Shown here in pieces: positions 49,824 to 58,887 of a stretch of DNA of 62,500 nucleotides. The translations under genes and the position numbers were made by a program. The notes below the pieces were generated by a model. The model was given only the letters and a program-made list of their open reading frames with translations, ran no database searches and was not told the DNA's origin. Origin of the DNA: Clostridiales bacterium (lineage in GTDB: Bacteria; Bacillota; Clostridia; Christensenellales; CAG-138); contig CAKJYC010000067.1 of NCBI GenBank assembly GCA_918244965.1, positions 1 through 62,500 of the forward strand, read 5' to 3'. How positions within the stretch are numbered: the first letter of the stretch is position 1; the number at the start of each line of letters is the position of its first letter.

Positions 49824-49832
49824 GATTCTGTT

Positions 49833-51323
49833 ATGGAAGCTTCGATTCGTAAAAACAGAATGGGAACGGAGCCGGAGGGACGGCTCCTTCTTTCGTTGGG
49901 CTGGCCGATCATCGTGTCGATGCTCGTGCAGGCGCTGTACAATGTTGTGGACAGCATCTTTGTGTCACGCATGGATGCGCTTGCGCCTGAAGCGCTCTCG
50001 CGGATCCTCGGCGCGCTGTACACGCCGGAGGTCATCGGACATGTCGCCGACAAGGCGATCACCGCGCTGTCGCTGGTCAATCCCCTGCAGATGCTGTTGA
50101 TCTCGGTTGCGGTCGGCACCTCGGTCGGCATCAATTCGCTGATCTCGCGCCGTCTCGGCGCAAAGCGCTTCGAGGACGCGAACCGTGCGGCAGGCAACGG
50201 GCTTGTCGTGCTGCTGATCTCCGCGGCGGCGTTCACGGTCGCGGGGCTGACGCTGTCCGGTCCGTTCATGCGCTGGCAGAGCGATGACCCGGTCGTGCAG
50301 CTGATGGGCATGCACTATATGTCGATCTGCCTCTCCCTGTGCGCCGGCGTATTCGTTGCGTGCGGCATCGAGCGCATCATGACCGCGCAGGGCAAGACGA
50401 TCTTCGCCATGTGCATGCAGCTGACCGGCGCGCTCGTCAACATTGTGCTGGACCGCGTGTTCGTGCTGGGCTGGGGACCGGTTCCCGCGATGGGCGTCAA
50501 GGGCGCCGCGATCGCCACGGTCGCCGGGCAGTTTGCCTCGATGCTCCTTGCGATCGTGCTGCTGTACGGCACGAAGCACGAGATCCGCATCAAGCTCTCC
50601 GATTACAAGCTGAATCGGAAGACGGTCCATGAGATCTATCGCGTAGGGCTGCCGTCGATCCTGATGCAGGCGGTCGGCACGGCGATGATGTTCGGCATGA
50701 ACTTCATCCTGAAGGCGCTCGGCGACTATCAGCTCGCGCAGAACCCCGGCGTCGACTATCCGGACCTGTACCGCGGCGCGTTCGGCACGTATTTCCGGCT
50801 GCAGTCGATCATCTTCATGCCGGTGTTCGGGCTTACCAACGCGGCGATGAGCGTGCTCGGCTACAACTTCGGGGCCAGAAACCGCAAGCGCTTCATGCGC
50901 GCGTTCAAGATGCTGCTGATCTACTGCTGCGTGTTCATGGTGTTCGGCACGCTGCTCTTCGAGATCTTCTCCGGCCAGATCATCCGGATCTTCGGCGTCT
51001 CGGCCGAGATGCAGGCGGTCACGCAGCGCGCGCTGCACATCATCTCGATCGGGTTCATCCTTGCCGCGGCGGGCATTTCGTTCTCCACTGCGTTCGGCGC
51101 GACGGACACGAGCCTGTACGGCGCGATCACATCCCTGCAGCGTCAGCTTCTGGTGCTGCTGCCGGTCGCCGCGCTGCTTGCCTGGATCACCAAGGACGTC
51201 GACGGCATCTGGTGGGCGTTCCCGATCTCCGAGTTCATCACGCTGATCGTGGCGGGACTGCTGTTCAAACGCCTGTACCGCAAAAAGATCAAACCGCTCG
51301 ACGACCTGCCGACCATCGAATAA
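49833..51323 (+). CDS. MATE-family multidrug exporter
   Basis: A 496-residue, 12-helix exporter of the MATE family. GRLLLSLGWPIIVSMLVQALYNVVDSIFVSRM is the typical start. The two halves repeat the motif (second near GLPSILMQAVGTAMMFGMNFIL). It exports cationic compounds using Na+ or H+. The start at 49833 gives the usual N-terminus; ATG 49860 is an alternative, also without a ribosome site. Confidence 0.92.
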   Translation: MEASIRKNRMGTEPEGRLLLSLGWPIIVSMLVQALYNVVDSIFVSRMDALAPEALSRILGALYTPEVIGHVADKAITALSLVNPLQMLLISVAVGTSVGINSLISRRLGAKRFEDANRAAGNGLVVLLISAAAFTVAGLTLSGPFMRWQSDDPVVQLMGMHYMSICLSLCAGVFVACGIERIMTAQGKTIFAMCMQLTGALVNIVLDRVFVLGWGPVPAMGVKGAAIATVAGQFASMLLAIVLLYGTKHEIRIKLSDYKLNRKTVHEIYRVGLPSILMQAVGTAMMFGMNFILKALGDYQLAQNPGVDYPDLYRGAFGTYFRLQSIIFMPVFGLTNAAMSVLGYNFGARNRKRFMRAFKMLLIYCCVFMVFGTLLFEIFSGQIIRIFGVSAEMQAVTQRALHIISIGFILAAAGISFSTAFGATDTSLYGAITSLQRQLLVLLPVAALLAWITKDVDGIWWAFPISEFITLIVAGLLFKRLYRKKIKPLDDLPTIE

Positions 51324-51333
51324 ACTGAATACG

Positions 51334-51366
51334 AAACGCCGGATTGCCAACCGGCGTTTTTTTATA
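51334..51366 (+). terminator. Terminator after the MATE gene
   Basis: AAACGCCGG with CCGGCGTTT, followed by a seven-T tract. Confidence 0.92.
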
Positions 51367-51374
51367 TAAAAATA

Positions 51375-51403
51375 TTGTATCGGAAAAGCGGTTGTGATAT
51401 GAT
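51375..51403 (+). promoter_or_regulatory. Promoter of pullulanase
   Basis: TTGTAT (51375-51380), 17 bases, TATGAT (51398-51403). Confidence 0.7.
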
Positions 51404-51445
51404 ATATACAGAATCGGCACATAGGCCGAAAAGGAGGAAAAACCT

Positions 51446-54148
51446 ATGCAAAAACGGTGGATCGCATGCCTGTTGGCGGCGCTGATGATCGTCGGGCTCT
51501 TCGCCTGCGGCGGACAGAAGACGGAAGAGACGCAAAAGCCGACCGAAGCGCCCGTGTCGGAAGCGACCGAAGCGCCGAAGGATACGCCTGTGCCCGAACC
51601 GACGGAGGCGCCCCGGGAGCCGGAAGTCATGGAAGGGGAGTATTTCCTTCCGAAGGAGGACGGCAAGAATCAGCTGACGCTGTACTGGAAGAAGGACAAG
51701 ATCGACTTTGAGACGAGCGACATGTGGATCTGGTATCCCGGCGGAGACGGCCGCGGTTATCAGATGTATCCGTGCCTGTACGGCGCAAAGGTCATGATCA
51801 ACGTTCCGCAGAACATCGAGGAGGTCGGCTTCATCGTGCGTGTCAACTGCTCCGAGCCGTTCGGCACGTCGTGGGGCGAGGCGACGAAGGACTATGACGG
51901 CGACCGTTTCGTTCAGATGGACGGGGACACCGCGGTGTACCTGATCTCCGGGGACGAAGGGATCTATTACAGCAAGGACGGCGGAAAAACGCTTATGCAG
52001 AAGCAATCGGTGAACTATCTCGGCATCGTTTCCAAGAACGAGATCAAATACAACATCACGCCTGCGACGCGGATCGTAAGTCTCGATCAGGTCGCGGTCT
52101 ATGACGGCAATCGCCGGCTGGAGGTCGAAAGCCTGTCGAGCCTCAACAACGAGGTCGTCACCGGCGTCATCAAGCTCAAGGAGGATCTGGACATCACGAA
52201 GCTGTATGACGTCGAGATCGAGGGCTACGAGCGCAAGACCGCCATTCCGACGGACATCTTCGACTCGCAGGACTTCATCGACAACTACACCTATGACGGC
52301 GACGATCTCGGCGCGGTCATCCACGGCGACGAAACCACCTTCAAGGTCTGGGCACCGACGGCAAGCCGTGTCGTGCTGAACCTCTTCAAGGAGGGCAACG
52401 GCGGCATTGCGATGGGCAGGATCGACATGGAGCGCGCGGAGAAGGGCGTCTGGACGAGCACGCAGAAGGTCGGCAGCGGCACGTATTACACCTACACCGT
52501 CACCACGGCGCTCGGCGAGCAGGAGACGACCGACCCGTACGCCAAGGCGCTCGGCGTCAACGGCGACCGCGGCATGGTCATCGACCTTGATTCCACCGAT
52601 CCGGAGGGCTTTGCGGACGATGCGTACTATTCCGCCATGGACACCTATCAGGATGCGATCATCTGGGAGGTGCACGTGCGCGACTTCAGTAACCGCATTG
52701 CGGATTCCAAGTATCCGGGCAAGTACCTCGCGTTCACCGAAACGGGTCTCAGGAACGCGGCGGGCGAGCCGGTCGGCGTCGATTACCTCGTCGATCTCGG
52801 CGTGACGCACGTGCATCTGCAGCCGGTCTACGACTACGCGACGGTCAAGGAGGACAGCGACAAGGCGCAGTTCAACTGGGGCTACGATCCGAAGAACTAC
52901 AACACGCCCGAGGGCAGCTATTCGACCGACCCGTACCACGGCGAGGTCCGTGTGAACGAGTTCAAGCAGATGGTGCAGGCGCTGCATAAGCAGGGTATGG
53001 GCGTCATCATGGACGTGGTATACAACCACACCTTCGATTCCAACGCAAACCTCAACAAGGTCGTCCCGTACTACTACTACCGCTACACGGCCAACGGTGA
53101 AAACTCCAACGGCAGCGGCTGCGGCAACGAGACCGCGTCGGAGCGCACGATGTTCCGCAAGTTCATGGTGGATTCCGTGACGTACTGGGCGACCGAGTAC
53201 CACATCGACGGCTTCCGCTTCGACCTGATGGGTCTGCACGACATCGAGACGATGCAGGCGATCGAGCAGGCGGTCCACGCGATCAACCCGAAGGCGATCC
53301 TCTACGGCGAGGGCTGGACGGGCGGCACGTCGACGCTGCGCACCAACCGTCAGGCGATCCAGGCGAACATCCACGAGGTCAAGGCAAGCGAAGGCGCCGC
53401 TGGCGGCGTGGCCGTGTTCAACGACGCGATCCGCGACGGTCTGAAGGGCTCCGTGTTCAATGAGAAGGACAAGGGCTACATCAGCGGCGATCCCTCGAAG
53501 GGCCGCGCAACGGCGGTCGCATTCGGCATCGAGGGCGGCGGCAACGGCACGCAGTCGTGGAAGGTCGACAATGCGATGATCATCAACTACATGTCCTCGC
53601 ACGACAACCGCACGCTGTGGGACAAGATCACCAAGGCAAACCCGGATGCGACCGATGAAGAGAAGGTCGCCATGGTCCGTCTCGGCGCTGCGATCGTCAT
53701 CATCTCGAAGGGCACGCCGTTCTGGCTTGCGGGCGAGGAGATGCTGCGCACCAAGGGCGGCAACGGCAACAGCTACAACGCGAGCGACGACGTCAACAAC
53801 ATTGATTGGGACGCGCTCGTGCCCGGCAGCCTCGTCGCCCAGACGCGCGACTGGTATAAGGCGCTGATCGCGCTGCGCCTGAACGCTTCGTTCCTGCGCG
53901 GCTCGGACGTGAAGTGCGACATTCTGGACGACGCGTCGATCGTCGCCACCTATACGGAAAACGGCATGATTGCTGCGATCGCGGTCATCAATCCGCACGA
54001 AACGGAGATCGGCTATACGCTGCCGGCGGAATACAACTGGGGCGTGCTGATCAACGGCGACTACATTACGAGCAATCCGGAGCAGAAGATCGAGGGCAGC
54101 GTCACCGTCCCGGCAAAGGGCGTGCTGCTGGTCGTACCGATGCCGTAA
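51446..54148 (+). CDS. Type I pullulanase, secreted lipoprotein
   Basis: A 900-residue GH13 pullulanase that cuts alpha-1,6 bonds in pullulan and starch. Lipobox LFAC (Cys22), a Thr/Pro/Glu linker, a CBM41-like starch-binding domain (about 65-170), a CBM48/N-domain (about 290-370) with TTFKVWAPTASRVVLNLF, and the catalytic barrel. Catalytic residues: Asp in DGFRFDLMG (about 592), Glu in ILYGEGWTGG (about 620) and Asp in YMSSHDNRTLWD (about 718). YNWGYDP-like FNWGYDPKNYNTPEGSYS marks type I pullulanases. It is anchored outside and would feed the cytoplasmic GH13 enzyme. Confidence 0.94.
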   Translation: MQKRWIACLLAALMIVGLFACGGQKTEETQKPTEAPVSEATEAPKDTPVPEPTEAPREPEVMEGEYFLPKEDGKNQLTLYWKKDKIDFETSDMWIWYPGGDGRGYQMYPCLYGAKVMINVPQNIEEVGFIVRVNCSEPFGTSWGEATKDYDGDRFVQMDGDTAVYLISGDEGIYYSKDGGKTLMQKQSVNYLGIVSKNEIKYNITPATRIVSLDQVAVYDGNRRLEVESLSSLNNEVVTGVIKLKEDLDITKLYDVEIEGYERKTAIPTDIFDSQDFIDNYTYDGDDLGAVIHGDETTFKVWAPTASRVVLNLFKEGNGGIAMGRIDMERAEKGVWTSTQKVGSGTYYTYTVTTALGEQETTDPYAKALGVNGDRGMVIDLDSTDPEGFADDAYYSAMDTYQDAIIWEVHVRDFSNRIADSKYPGKYLAFTETGLRNAAGEPVGVDYLVDLGVTHVHLQPVYDYATVKEDSDKAQFNWGYDPKNYNTPEGSYSTDPYHGEVRVNEFKQMVQALHKQGMGVIMDVVYNHTFDSNANLNKVVPYYYYRYTANGENSNGSGCGNETASERTMFRKFMVDSVTYWATEYHIDGFRFDLMGLHDIETMQAIEQAVHAINPKAILYGEGWTGGTSTLRTNRQAIQANIHEVKASEGAAGGVAVFNDAIRDGLKGSVFNEKDKGYISGDPSKGRATAVAFGIEGGGNGTQSWKVDNAMIINYMSSHDNRTLWDKITKANPDATDEEKVAMVRLGAAIVIISKGTPFWLAGEEMLRTKGGNGNSYNASDDVNNIDWDALVPGSLVAQTRDWYKALIALRLNASFLRGSDVKCDILDDASIVATYTENGMIAAIAVINPHETEIGYTLPAEYNWGVLINGDYITSNPEQKIEGSVTVPAKGVLLVVPMP

Positions 54149-54166
54149 GAGAGACAAACTGTACGC

Positions 54167-54197
54167 AAAAAGCGGCAGGCGAAATGCCTGCCGCTTT
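54167..54197. terminator. Bidirectional terminator
   Basis: AAAAGCGGCAGGC with GCCTGCCGCTTTT, GAAAT loop, between pullulanase and the convergent HAD gene. Confidence 0.92.
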
Positions 54198-54207
54198 TGC
54201 TGTTTGT

Positions 54208-54879
54208 TTACAGGTTGTCAATGATCTCCAGAAGCGCCAGAGGGTGCGAGATCACATGCGCCGCGCCGGCTTTTTTGAGAAACGCTTCGCCGCGATAGCC
54301 CCAGCCGCAGCCGACGCATCGCAGACCGGCGTTTTTTGCAAACTGCACATCGACGTCCATATCGCCGAGATACAGCGTCTCCTCGCGCGTGCAGCCGAGC
54401 GATTCGCGCACGACGTCGAGCATCGTCGGATCGGGCTTTACGGGGTACTGTTCACATTGTCCCTGTACGCAGGCGAACAGATCGGCTTCGGGGAAGAGCG
54501 TCCGGATCATCTTTTTCGCGTGCGGGTCGGGCTTGTTCGTGACGATCGCCAGCGTGATCCCGCGCGCCCTCAGCGCATGCAGCAGCTCCGGCATTTCGGG
54601 GTACGGCACGGTCGTGTCGCACAGATGCTCGGCGTAGTCGGAAAGGAACCCGTCACGCACGGCGGTCCATTCGTCGAAGCGGTCCTCCGGCACGGCGTGC
54701 TGACACATGTAGACGATGCTTTTGCCGATCAGTCCGGACACGCCCTCGTCCGAATAGGTTTGAAAGCCGAGCGCCGCAAGCGCACGGTTCAGCGAGGACG
54801 CAATGTCCGAAAGCGTATTGCAGATGGTGCCGTCCAGATCGAACGCGACCAGCTTGAAGGATGAAGAATTCTGTTTCAT
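54208..54879 (-). CDS. HAD-family phosphatase (phosphoglycolate-phosphatase-like)
   Basis: A 223-residue HAD hydrolase: nucleophile motif FDLDGTICNT (about 14), motif II IVTNKP, motif III Lys in PVKPDPTM and motif IV YLGDMDVDVQFAKNAG. The cap domain is of the Gph/PgmB type. The substrate may be phosphoglycolate or a sugar phosphate. The start lies eight bases after a TAGAAT box with no Shine-Dalgarno (leaderless type). Confidence 0.88.
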   Translation of the reverse strand: MKQNSSSFKLVAFDLDGTICNTLSDIASSLNRALAALGFQTYSDEGVSGLIGKSIVYMCQHAVPEDRFDEWTAVRDGFLSDYAEHLCDTTVPYPEMPELLHALRARGITLAIVTNKPDPHAKKMIRTLFPEADLFACVQGQCEQYPVKPDPTMLDVVRESLGCTREETLYLGDMDVDVQFAKNAGLRCVGCGWGYRGEAFLKKAGAAHVISHPLALLEIIDNL

Positions 54880-54887
54880 ACCCGGCT

Positions 54888-54916
54888 ATTCTACACGCTT
54901 TTTTCCGATGCGTCAA
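54888..54916 (-). promoter_or_regulatory. Promoter of the HAD gene, leaderless layout
   Basis: Minus strand: TTGACG (54916-54911), 17 bases, TAGAAT (54893-54888), then eight bases to ATG 54879. Confidence 0.78.
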
Positions 54917-54973
54917 TGTTTTTGGGCTTCACAAATCGAAAAAGTATGATATACTGAAAAAACAGGAGCTTTT

Positions 54974-55873
54974 ATGATCGAATACGAACGCATCACCGGA
55001 GAGAACATTTCGGCTCTGAAGCCGTTTTTTGAAGCGTATGCCTGCGGCATCTGCGACAATACGATCGGCGCGGTCTATCAATGGCGCGACATCTATGTGT
55101 CGTACTTTGCGATCGTACACGGCATGCTCTGCATCCGCGCGGGCTACGGCGCGTATGGCGAGTGCTATACGGTCCCGCTCGGCGGCGGCGACGTGCATGC
55201 GGCGTTCGACGCCGTGGAGGCGGACGCAAAACGCCGCGGGATCCCGCTGCGCTACTGCGTGGTGCCGTCGTGCGCGCTTCCGGCGCTGAAAAAGCATTAC
55301 GGGGACCGGATGCGGATCGAGAGCATTCGCGACTGGGCGGATTACCTCTACGACGCCGAGAGCTTTCGCACGTTCTCCGGCAAGGCGTATCACGGACAGA
55401 AAAACCACGTGAACCGCTTTTATCGCGAGAATCCGGACGCCGGAACGCTGCTTGTTTCGACCGCGGAGGACGAGCGGGACTGCCTCGCGTTTCTGGATCG
55501 GTTCCGCGCAAAGCATCCGGAGTTTTCCCCGCTGGAGGAGAACGAGTGGAACGGGGCGAAGGACCTGCTGCTGCATCGCGACGCGCTCGGACAGACGGCG
55601 ATCGCGTTGAAAGCGGGCGGCGGGATCGTCGCGCTGGCGATCGGCGAACAGAAGGACGATATGCTGTTCGAGCATGTCGAAAAGGCGATGCCGGACGTGC
55701 CGGGCGCATACCCGGCGATGGCGCAGGCGTTTGTGAAGAGCTTTCCCGCGGCGCTGACGCTGAACCGCGAGGACGACGGCGGCGACGAGGGGCTGCGCTA
55801 TTCCAAGCTCAGCTATAAGCCGAAGGAGCTCAGAGAGAAGTATCTTGTCACGATACAGGATGCAATGGTATAA
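54974..55873 (+). CDS. DUF2156 / phosphatidylglycerol-lysyltransferase-like protein
   Basis: A 299-residue GNAT-fold protein of the DUF2156 family, related to the C-terminal domain of MprF. DYLYDAESFRTFSGKAYHGQKNHVNRF and the C-terminal EGLRYSKLSYKPKELREKY are typical. There are no membrane helices. It likely transfers an acyl or aminoacyl group; substrate unknown. A TATGATATACT -10 region is at 54946-54956, and AGGAG precedes the ATG. Confidence 0.87.
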   Translation: MIEYERITGENISALKPFFEAYACGICDNTIGAVYQWRDIYVSYFAIVHGMLCIRAGYGAYGECYTVPLGGGDVHAAFDAVEADAKRRGIPLRYCVVPSCALPALKKHYGDRMRIESIRDWADYLYDAESFRTFSGKAYHGQKNHVNRFYRENPDAGTLLVSTAEDERDCLAFLDRFRAKHPEFSPLEENEWNGAKDLLLHRDALGQTAIALKAGGGIVALAIGEQKDDMLFEHVEKAMPDVPGAYPAMAQAFVKSFPAALTLNREDDGGDEGLRYSKLSYKPKELREKYLVTIQDAMV

Positions 55874-55897
55874 AGCATTACGGAAGGGAGAACAACA

Positions 55898-56812
55898 ATG
55901 AAAAAACCGATTCTTTTGATCATGGCGGCGGGCATGGGCAGCCGCTTCGGCGGTCCGAAGCAGATCGAGCCGATCGACGAGTACGATCACGTCATCCTCG
56001 ACTTCTCCGTGTTCGACGCGATCCGCGCGGGCTTTGAGAAGGTCGTCCTCATCATCAAGAAGGAGATGGAGCAGGACTTTGAGGAGCGCGTCGGACGCCG
56101 GATCCGTCCGCATGTGCAGCTGGAGTACGCGTTCCAGTCGCTCGACAAGCTGCCGGAGGGCTATTCCATCCCCGAAGGCCGCGTGAAGCCGTGGGGCACC
56201 GCGCACGCGATCCTGTGCGCAAAGGACAAGCTCGACGCGCCGTTTGCTGTGCTGAACGCCGACGATTTCTACGGCGCGGACGCGTACAGAAAGATCTATG
56301 ACTTCCTTGCGAAGGAGCGCGGCGAGGACGAGTGCGCCATGGTCGGCTATCAGCTCGGCAACACGCTTTCGGACTTCGGGTCCGTAGCACGCGGCGTATG
56401 CGAGATCGGTCCGGACGGCAAGCTCGTGACGCTGACCGAACGGCTGAAGATCGAAAAGCGCGACGGCGCAGCCGCGTTCACCGAGGACGACGGACAGACC
56501 TACACCCCGCTTGCGCTGGACACGCTCGTTTCGATGAACCTGTTCGGCCTGCAGCAAAGCGTGCTCGACGAATTCGAGGCGCGCTTCCCGGCGTTCCTCG
56601 ACGAGAACCTGCCGAAGAATCCCATGAAGTGCGAATACCTGCTGCCGCGCGTGCTCGACGCGCTGATGCAGGAGGGCAGGATCGGCATCGAGGTGCTGGA
56701 GACCTCGGCACGCTGGCACGGTGTCACCAACCGTCCCGACCTGCCGATTTTGAAGGCCGCGATCCGTAAGATGAAGGACGAGGGACAGTATCCCGAAGAG
56801 CTCTGGAAGTGA
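55898..56812 (+). CDS. Sugar-phosphate nucleotidyltransferase-like protein
   Basis: A 304-residue nucleotidyltransferase (GT-A fold). The N-terminal signature is ILLIMAAGMGSRFGGPKQIEPID, followed by VLNADDFYG for the metal-binding Asp. It resembles UTP- or dTTP-sugar-1-phosphate transferases but is not a classic GalU. It is 24 bases after the DUF2156 gene and overlaps or adjoins the SurA-like gene. The sugar is unknown. Confidence 0.85.
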   Translation: MKKPILLIMAAGMGSRFGGPKQIEPIDEYDHVILDFSVFDAIRAGFEKVVLIIKKEMEQDFEERVGRRIRPHVQLEYAFQSLDKLPEGYSIPEGRVKPWGTAHAILCAKDKLDAPFAVLNADDFYGADAYRKIYDFLAKERGEDECAMVGYQLGNTLSDFGSVARGVCEIGPDGKLVTLTERLKIEKRDGAAAFTEDDGQTYTPLALDTLVSMNLFGLQQSVLDEFEARFPAFLDENLPKNPMKCEYLLPRVLDALMQEGRIGIEVLETSARWHGVTNRPDLPILKAAIRKMKDEGQYPEELWK

Positions 56813-56817
56813 TCCCG

Positions 56818-57999
56818 ATGAAGACCCGTATTTTCGCTGCGCTCCTGTGTCTTCTGCTGCTCGGCGCCATCGGCTGCGGCAAGACGGAGCAGACAAAGCA
56901 AACCGGGATCGGTCCGGACGACGTCGTGATGACGGTCGGCGATGAGCCGGTCTATGCGGTCGTATACCGGTATCACCTGAACGAGCGGTATCAGACGATC
57001 CGGGATCACAAGCTGTACGATCGCAATACCTATCTGCGTTACGTTGCAGACCCGAACATCAACTATCTCTATGCGTATTACGATACGCGCACCGAGGAGG
57101 GCATGAACAAGCTCTGCGAGGACGTGCTGAACGAACTTGCGCTGGAGGTCGCTGCGATCGACACCGCGAACAAGGCGGGCTATACGCTGACCGCGGAGGA
57201 GGATACCTACATTCTGCAGGCGAAGATCGCCGCACAGGACGTGCTTGACGAGCAGCTAAAGGAGAACGGCGGCATGTATGCCACGATCGACGCCTTCTGT
57301 GCCGAAACGGGCATCACCGAGGAACGGTTCATCGAAATGTACGCCCGCAGCATGGAGGCGGGGCTGCAGTTCGAGCGGATCCTGACGGCATACAAGGCGG
57401 AGCATGTCATGACCGACGAGGAGCTGAACACCGGCTACGAACGGATCGTGAAGGATACGTTCAAGGACCGCTATACGAACGGCGCGTATTCGCAGTATCT
57501 CGGCCTGTATATCAACGGCAATCGCACGTTCCCCTCGCTGTACATTCCGGACGATGCGATCTTTGTGCGGCTGTTCGTGCACACGAACCCGACGGAGGAG
57601 CAGAAGGCGGCGTATACCGGGCAGGCGCAGACGGATTTCAACGCGCTGTACATCAGCCGCGACAATGAATTCACGTCGCAGGGTACGGCGGGCGATCTGG
57701 CGATCGCGGAGAACGACGAGCTGATCGGCGGCCTTTTCGCCGCGGCGAAGGACGTTCCGGTCGGCAGCGTCGGCACGCTGGAGAAGGAAGCGGACGGCAA
57801 GCAGATGTTCTATCTGTTCCTGCGCGTGGACGGCGAGACCGGCACGGTGCCGATCGACCGCTATCCCGGCGTGCGCGAGCGCATCGTTTCCCAGCTGCTC
57901 GGCACCGGCTGCATGAACACCCTGCGAGAAAAGCTCAAGGACTCGTCCTATGCGGTCCGGAACGAGGACGTGTTCAACGCGATCCGCCCGGAAAACTGA
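56818..57999 (+). CDS. SurA/PrsA-like lipoprotein
   Basis: A 393-residue lipoprotein: signal peptide and lipobox AIGC (Cys21), a short linker, then a SurA_N-like helical region (about 60-210). A C-terminal part (about 230-370, FVRLFVHTNPTEEQK ... SVGTLEKEADGKQMFYLFLRVDGET) may be a divergent PpiC domain. It is the second such protein in the window (first at 39.3 kb). A GTG at 56809 is an alternative start; I prefer ATG 56818. An external chaperone role is inferred. Confidence 0.75.
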   Translation: MKTRIFAALLCLLLLGAIGCGKTEQTKQTGIGPDDVVMTVGDEPVYAVVYRYHLNERYQTIRDHKLYDRNTYLRYVADPNINYLYAYYDTRTEEGMNKLCEDVLNELALEVAAIDTANKAGYTLTAEEDTYILQAKIAAQDVLDEQLKENGGMYATIDAFCAETGITEERFIEMYARSMEAGLQFERILTAYKAEHVMTDEELNTGYERIVKDTFKDRYTNGAYSQYLGLYINGNRTFPSLYIPDDAIFVRLFVHTNPTEEQKAAYTGQAQTDFNALYISRDNEFTSQGTAGDLAIAENDELIGGLFAAAKDVPVGSVGTLEKEADGKQMFYLFLRVDGETGTVPIDRYPGVRERIVSQLLGTGCMNTLREKLKDSSYAVRNEDVFNAIRPEN

Positions 58000-58012
58000 G
58001 CATCCGTACAGC

Positions 58013-58042
58013 AAAACCGAACCCTGTCCGGGTTCGGTTTTT
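58013..58042 (+). terminator. Terminator after the SurA-like lipoprotein
   Basis: AAACCGAACCC with GGGTTCGGTTT, loop TGTCC, then T-run. Confidence 0.92.
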
Positions 58043-58074
58043 CATATCCTGCAGGAGATGCCGGTCCTGACGTC

Positions 58075-58887
58075 CTAATTCCCCTTCAGCTCCAGCGCGC
58101 GGCGGTAGACCTGCTTTTTCGGAAGGGAGAGCCGTTCGGCGGCGATCGCCGCGGCGTCCTTCACGGATTCGGTCTTGAGAAGGTCACGGAGCAGCGCGTC
58201 AAGGTCGGGCGCTTCGGCTTCCTTCTTCTGCCCGGGGACGAACGCGATCACGCATTCGCCCTTCGGTTCCTCGGAAAAACGGTCGATCAGCTCCGAAAGC
58301 GTACCGGTTTCGACGGTCTCGAACTTCTTGGTGAGCTCGCGAAGCACGGCGGCCGGGCCGTCGCCGAACCGGTCGAAAAGGTCCTTGAGCGTCGCCTGCA
58401 CACGATGCGGACTTTCGTACAGAATGACCTGATGCGAGAGCTTCGCGATCGCGTCAAGCGTCTCGCGGCGCGGCTTTGCGTCGCGCGGCAGGAATCCGAA
58501 GAAGCTGAACGGCTGCGCGGGCAGTCCCGACAGCACGGCGGCGATCACGGCGGCGCTTGCGCCGGGGATCACGGTGTGGGGAAGCCCCTCTCTTTGACAG
58601 GCGGCGACCAGCATCGCGCCGGGGTCGGACACGCCGGGCATGCCCGCGTCGGACACGTAGGCGACGTCCCGGCCGCTTTTCAGCGCTTCGATGACCTCGT
58701 CGGTGCGCTCACGCTCGTTGTGCGTGTGCAGCGAACGGGTCGGTTTTTTGATGTTGAAATGGTTGAGTAAGAGCCCGGTATGGCGCGTGTCCTCGCAGTA
58801 GATCACATCGACCGCCGAGAGCGTTTCGATCGCGCGGGCGGACAGATCGCCGAGGTTGCCGATGGGCGTTGCGACAAGGTACAGCAT
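58075..58887 (-). CDS. rsmI: 16S rRNA (cytidine(1402)-2'-O)-methyltransferase RsmI
   Basis: RsmI, 270 residues, methylates the ribose of C1402 in the decoding centre. LYLVATPIGNLGDLSARAIETL and VIYCEDTRHTGLLLNHF are diagnostic, as are VSDAGMPGVSDPG and VIPGASAAVIAAVLSGLP (tetrapyrrole-methylase fold). The start overlaps the stop of the DnaC-like gene (TGATG). Confidence 0.97.
   Translation of the reverse strand: MLYLVATPIGNLGDLSARAIETLSAVDVIYCEDTRHTGLLLNHFNIKKPTRSLHTHNERERTDEVIEALKSGRDVAYVSDAGMPGVSDPGAMLVAACQREGLPHTVIPGASAAVIAAVLSGLPAQPFSFFGFLPRDAKPRRETLDAIAKLSHQVILYESPHRVQATLKDLFDRFGDGPAAVLRELTKKFETVETGTLSELIDRFSEEPKGECVIAFVPGQKKEAEAPDLDALLRDLLKTESVKDAAAIAAERLSLPKKQVYRRALELKGN

Noticed and set aside
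51362..54157. A 931-codon open frame antisense to pullulanase
   Set aside because: The composition is dominated by Arg, His, Asp and Val, there is no ribosome site, and pullulanase on the other strand has full catalytic motifs. It is a mirror effect of high-GC codon use.
54929..56896. A 655-codon antisense frame over the DUF2156 and nucleotidyltransferase genes
   Set aside because: No motifs, low-complexity Arg/His-rich translation, and well-supported genes on the plus strand.
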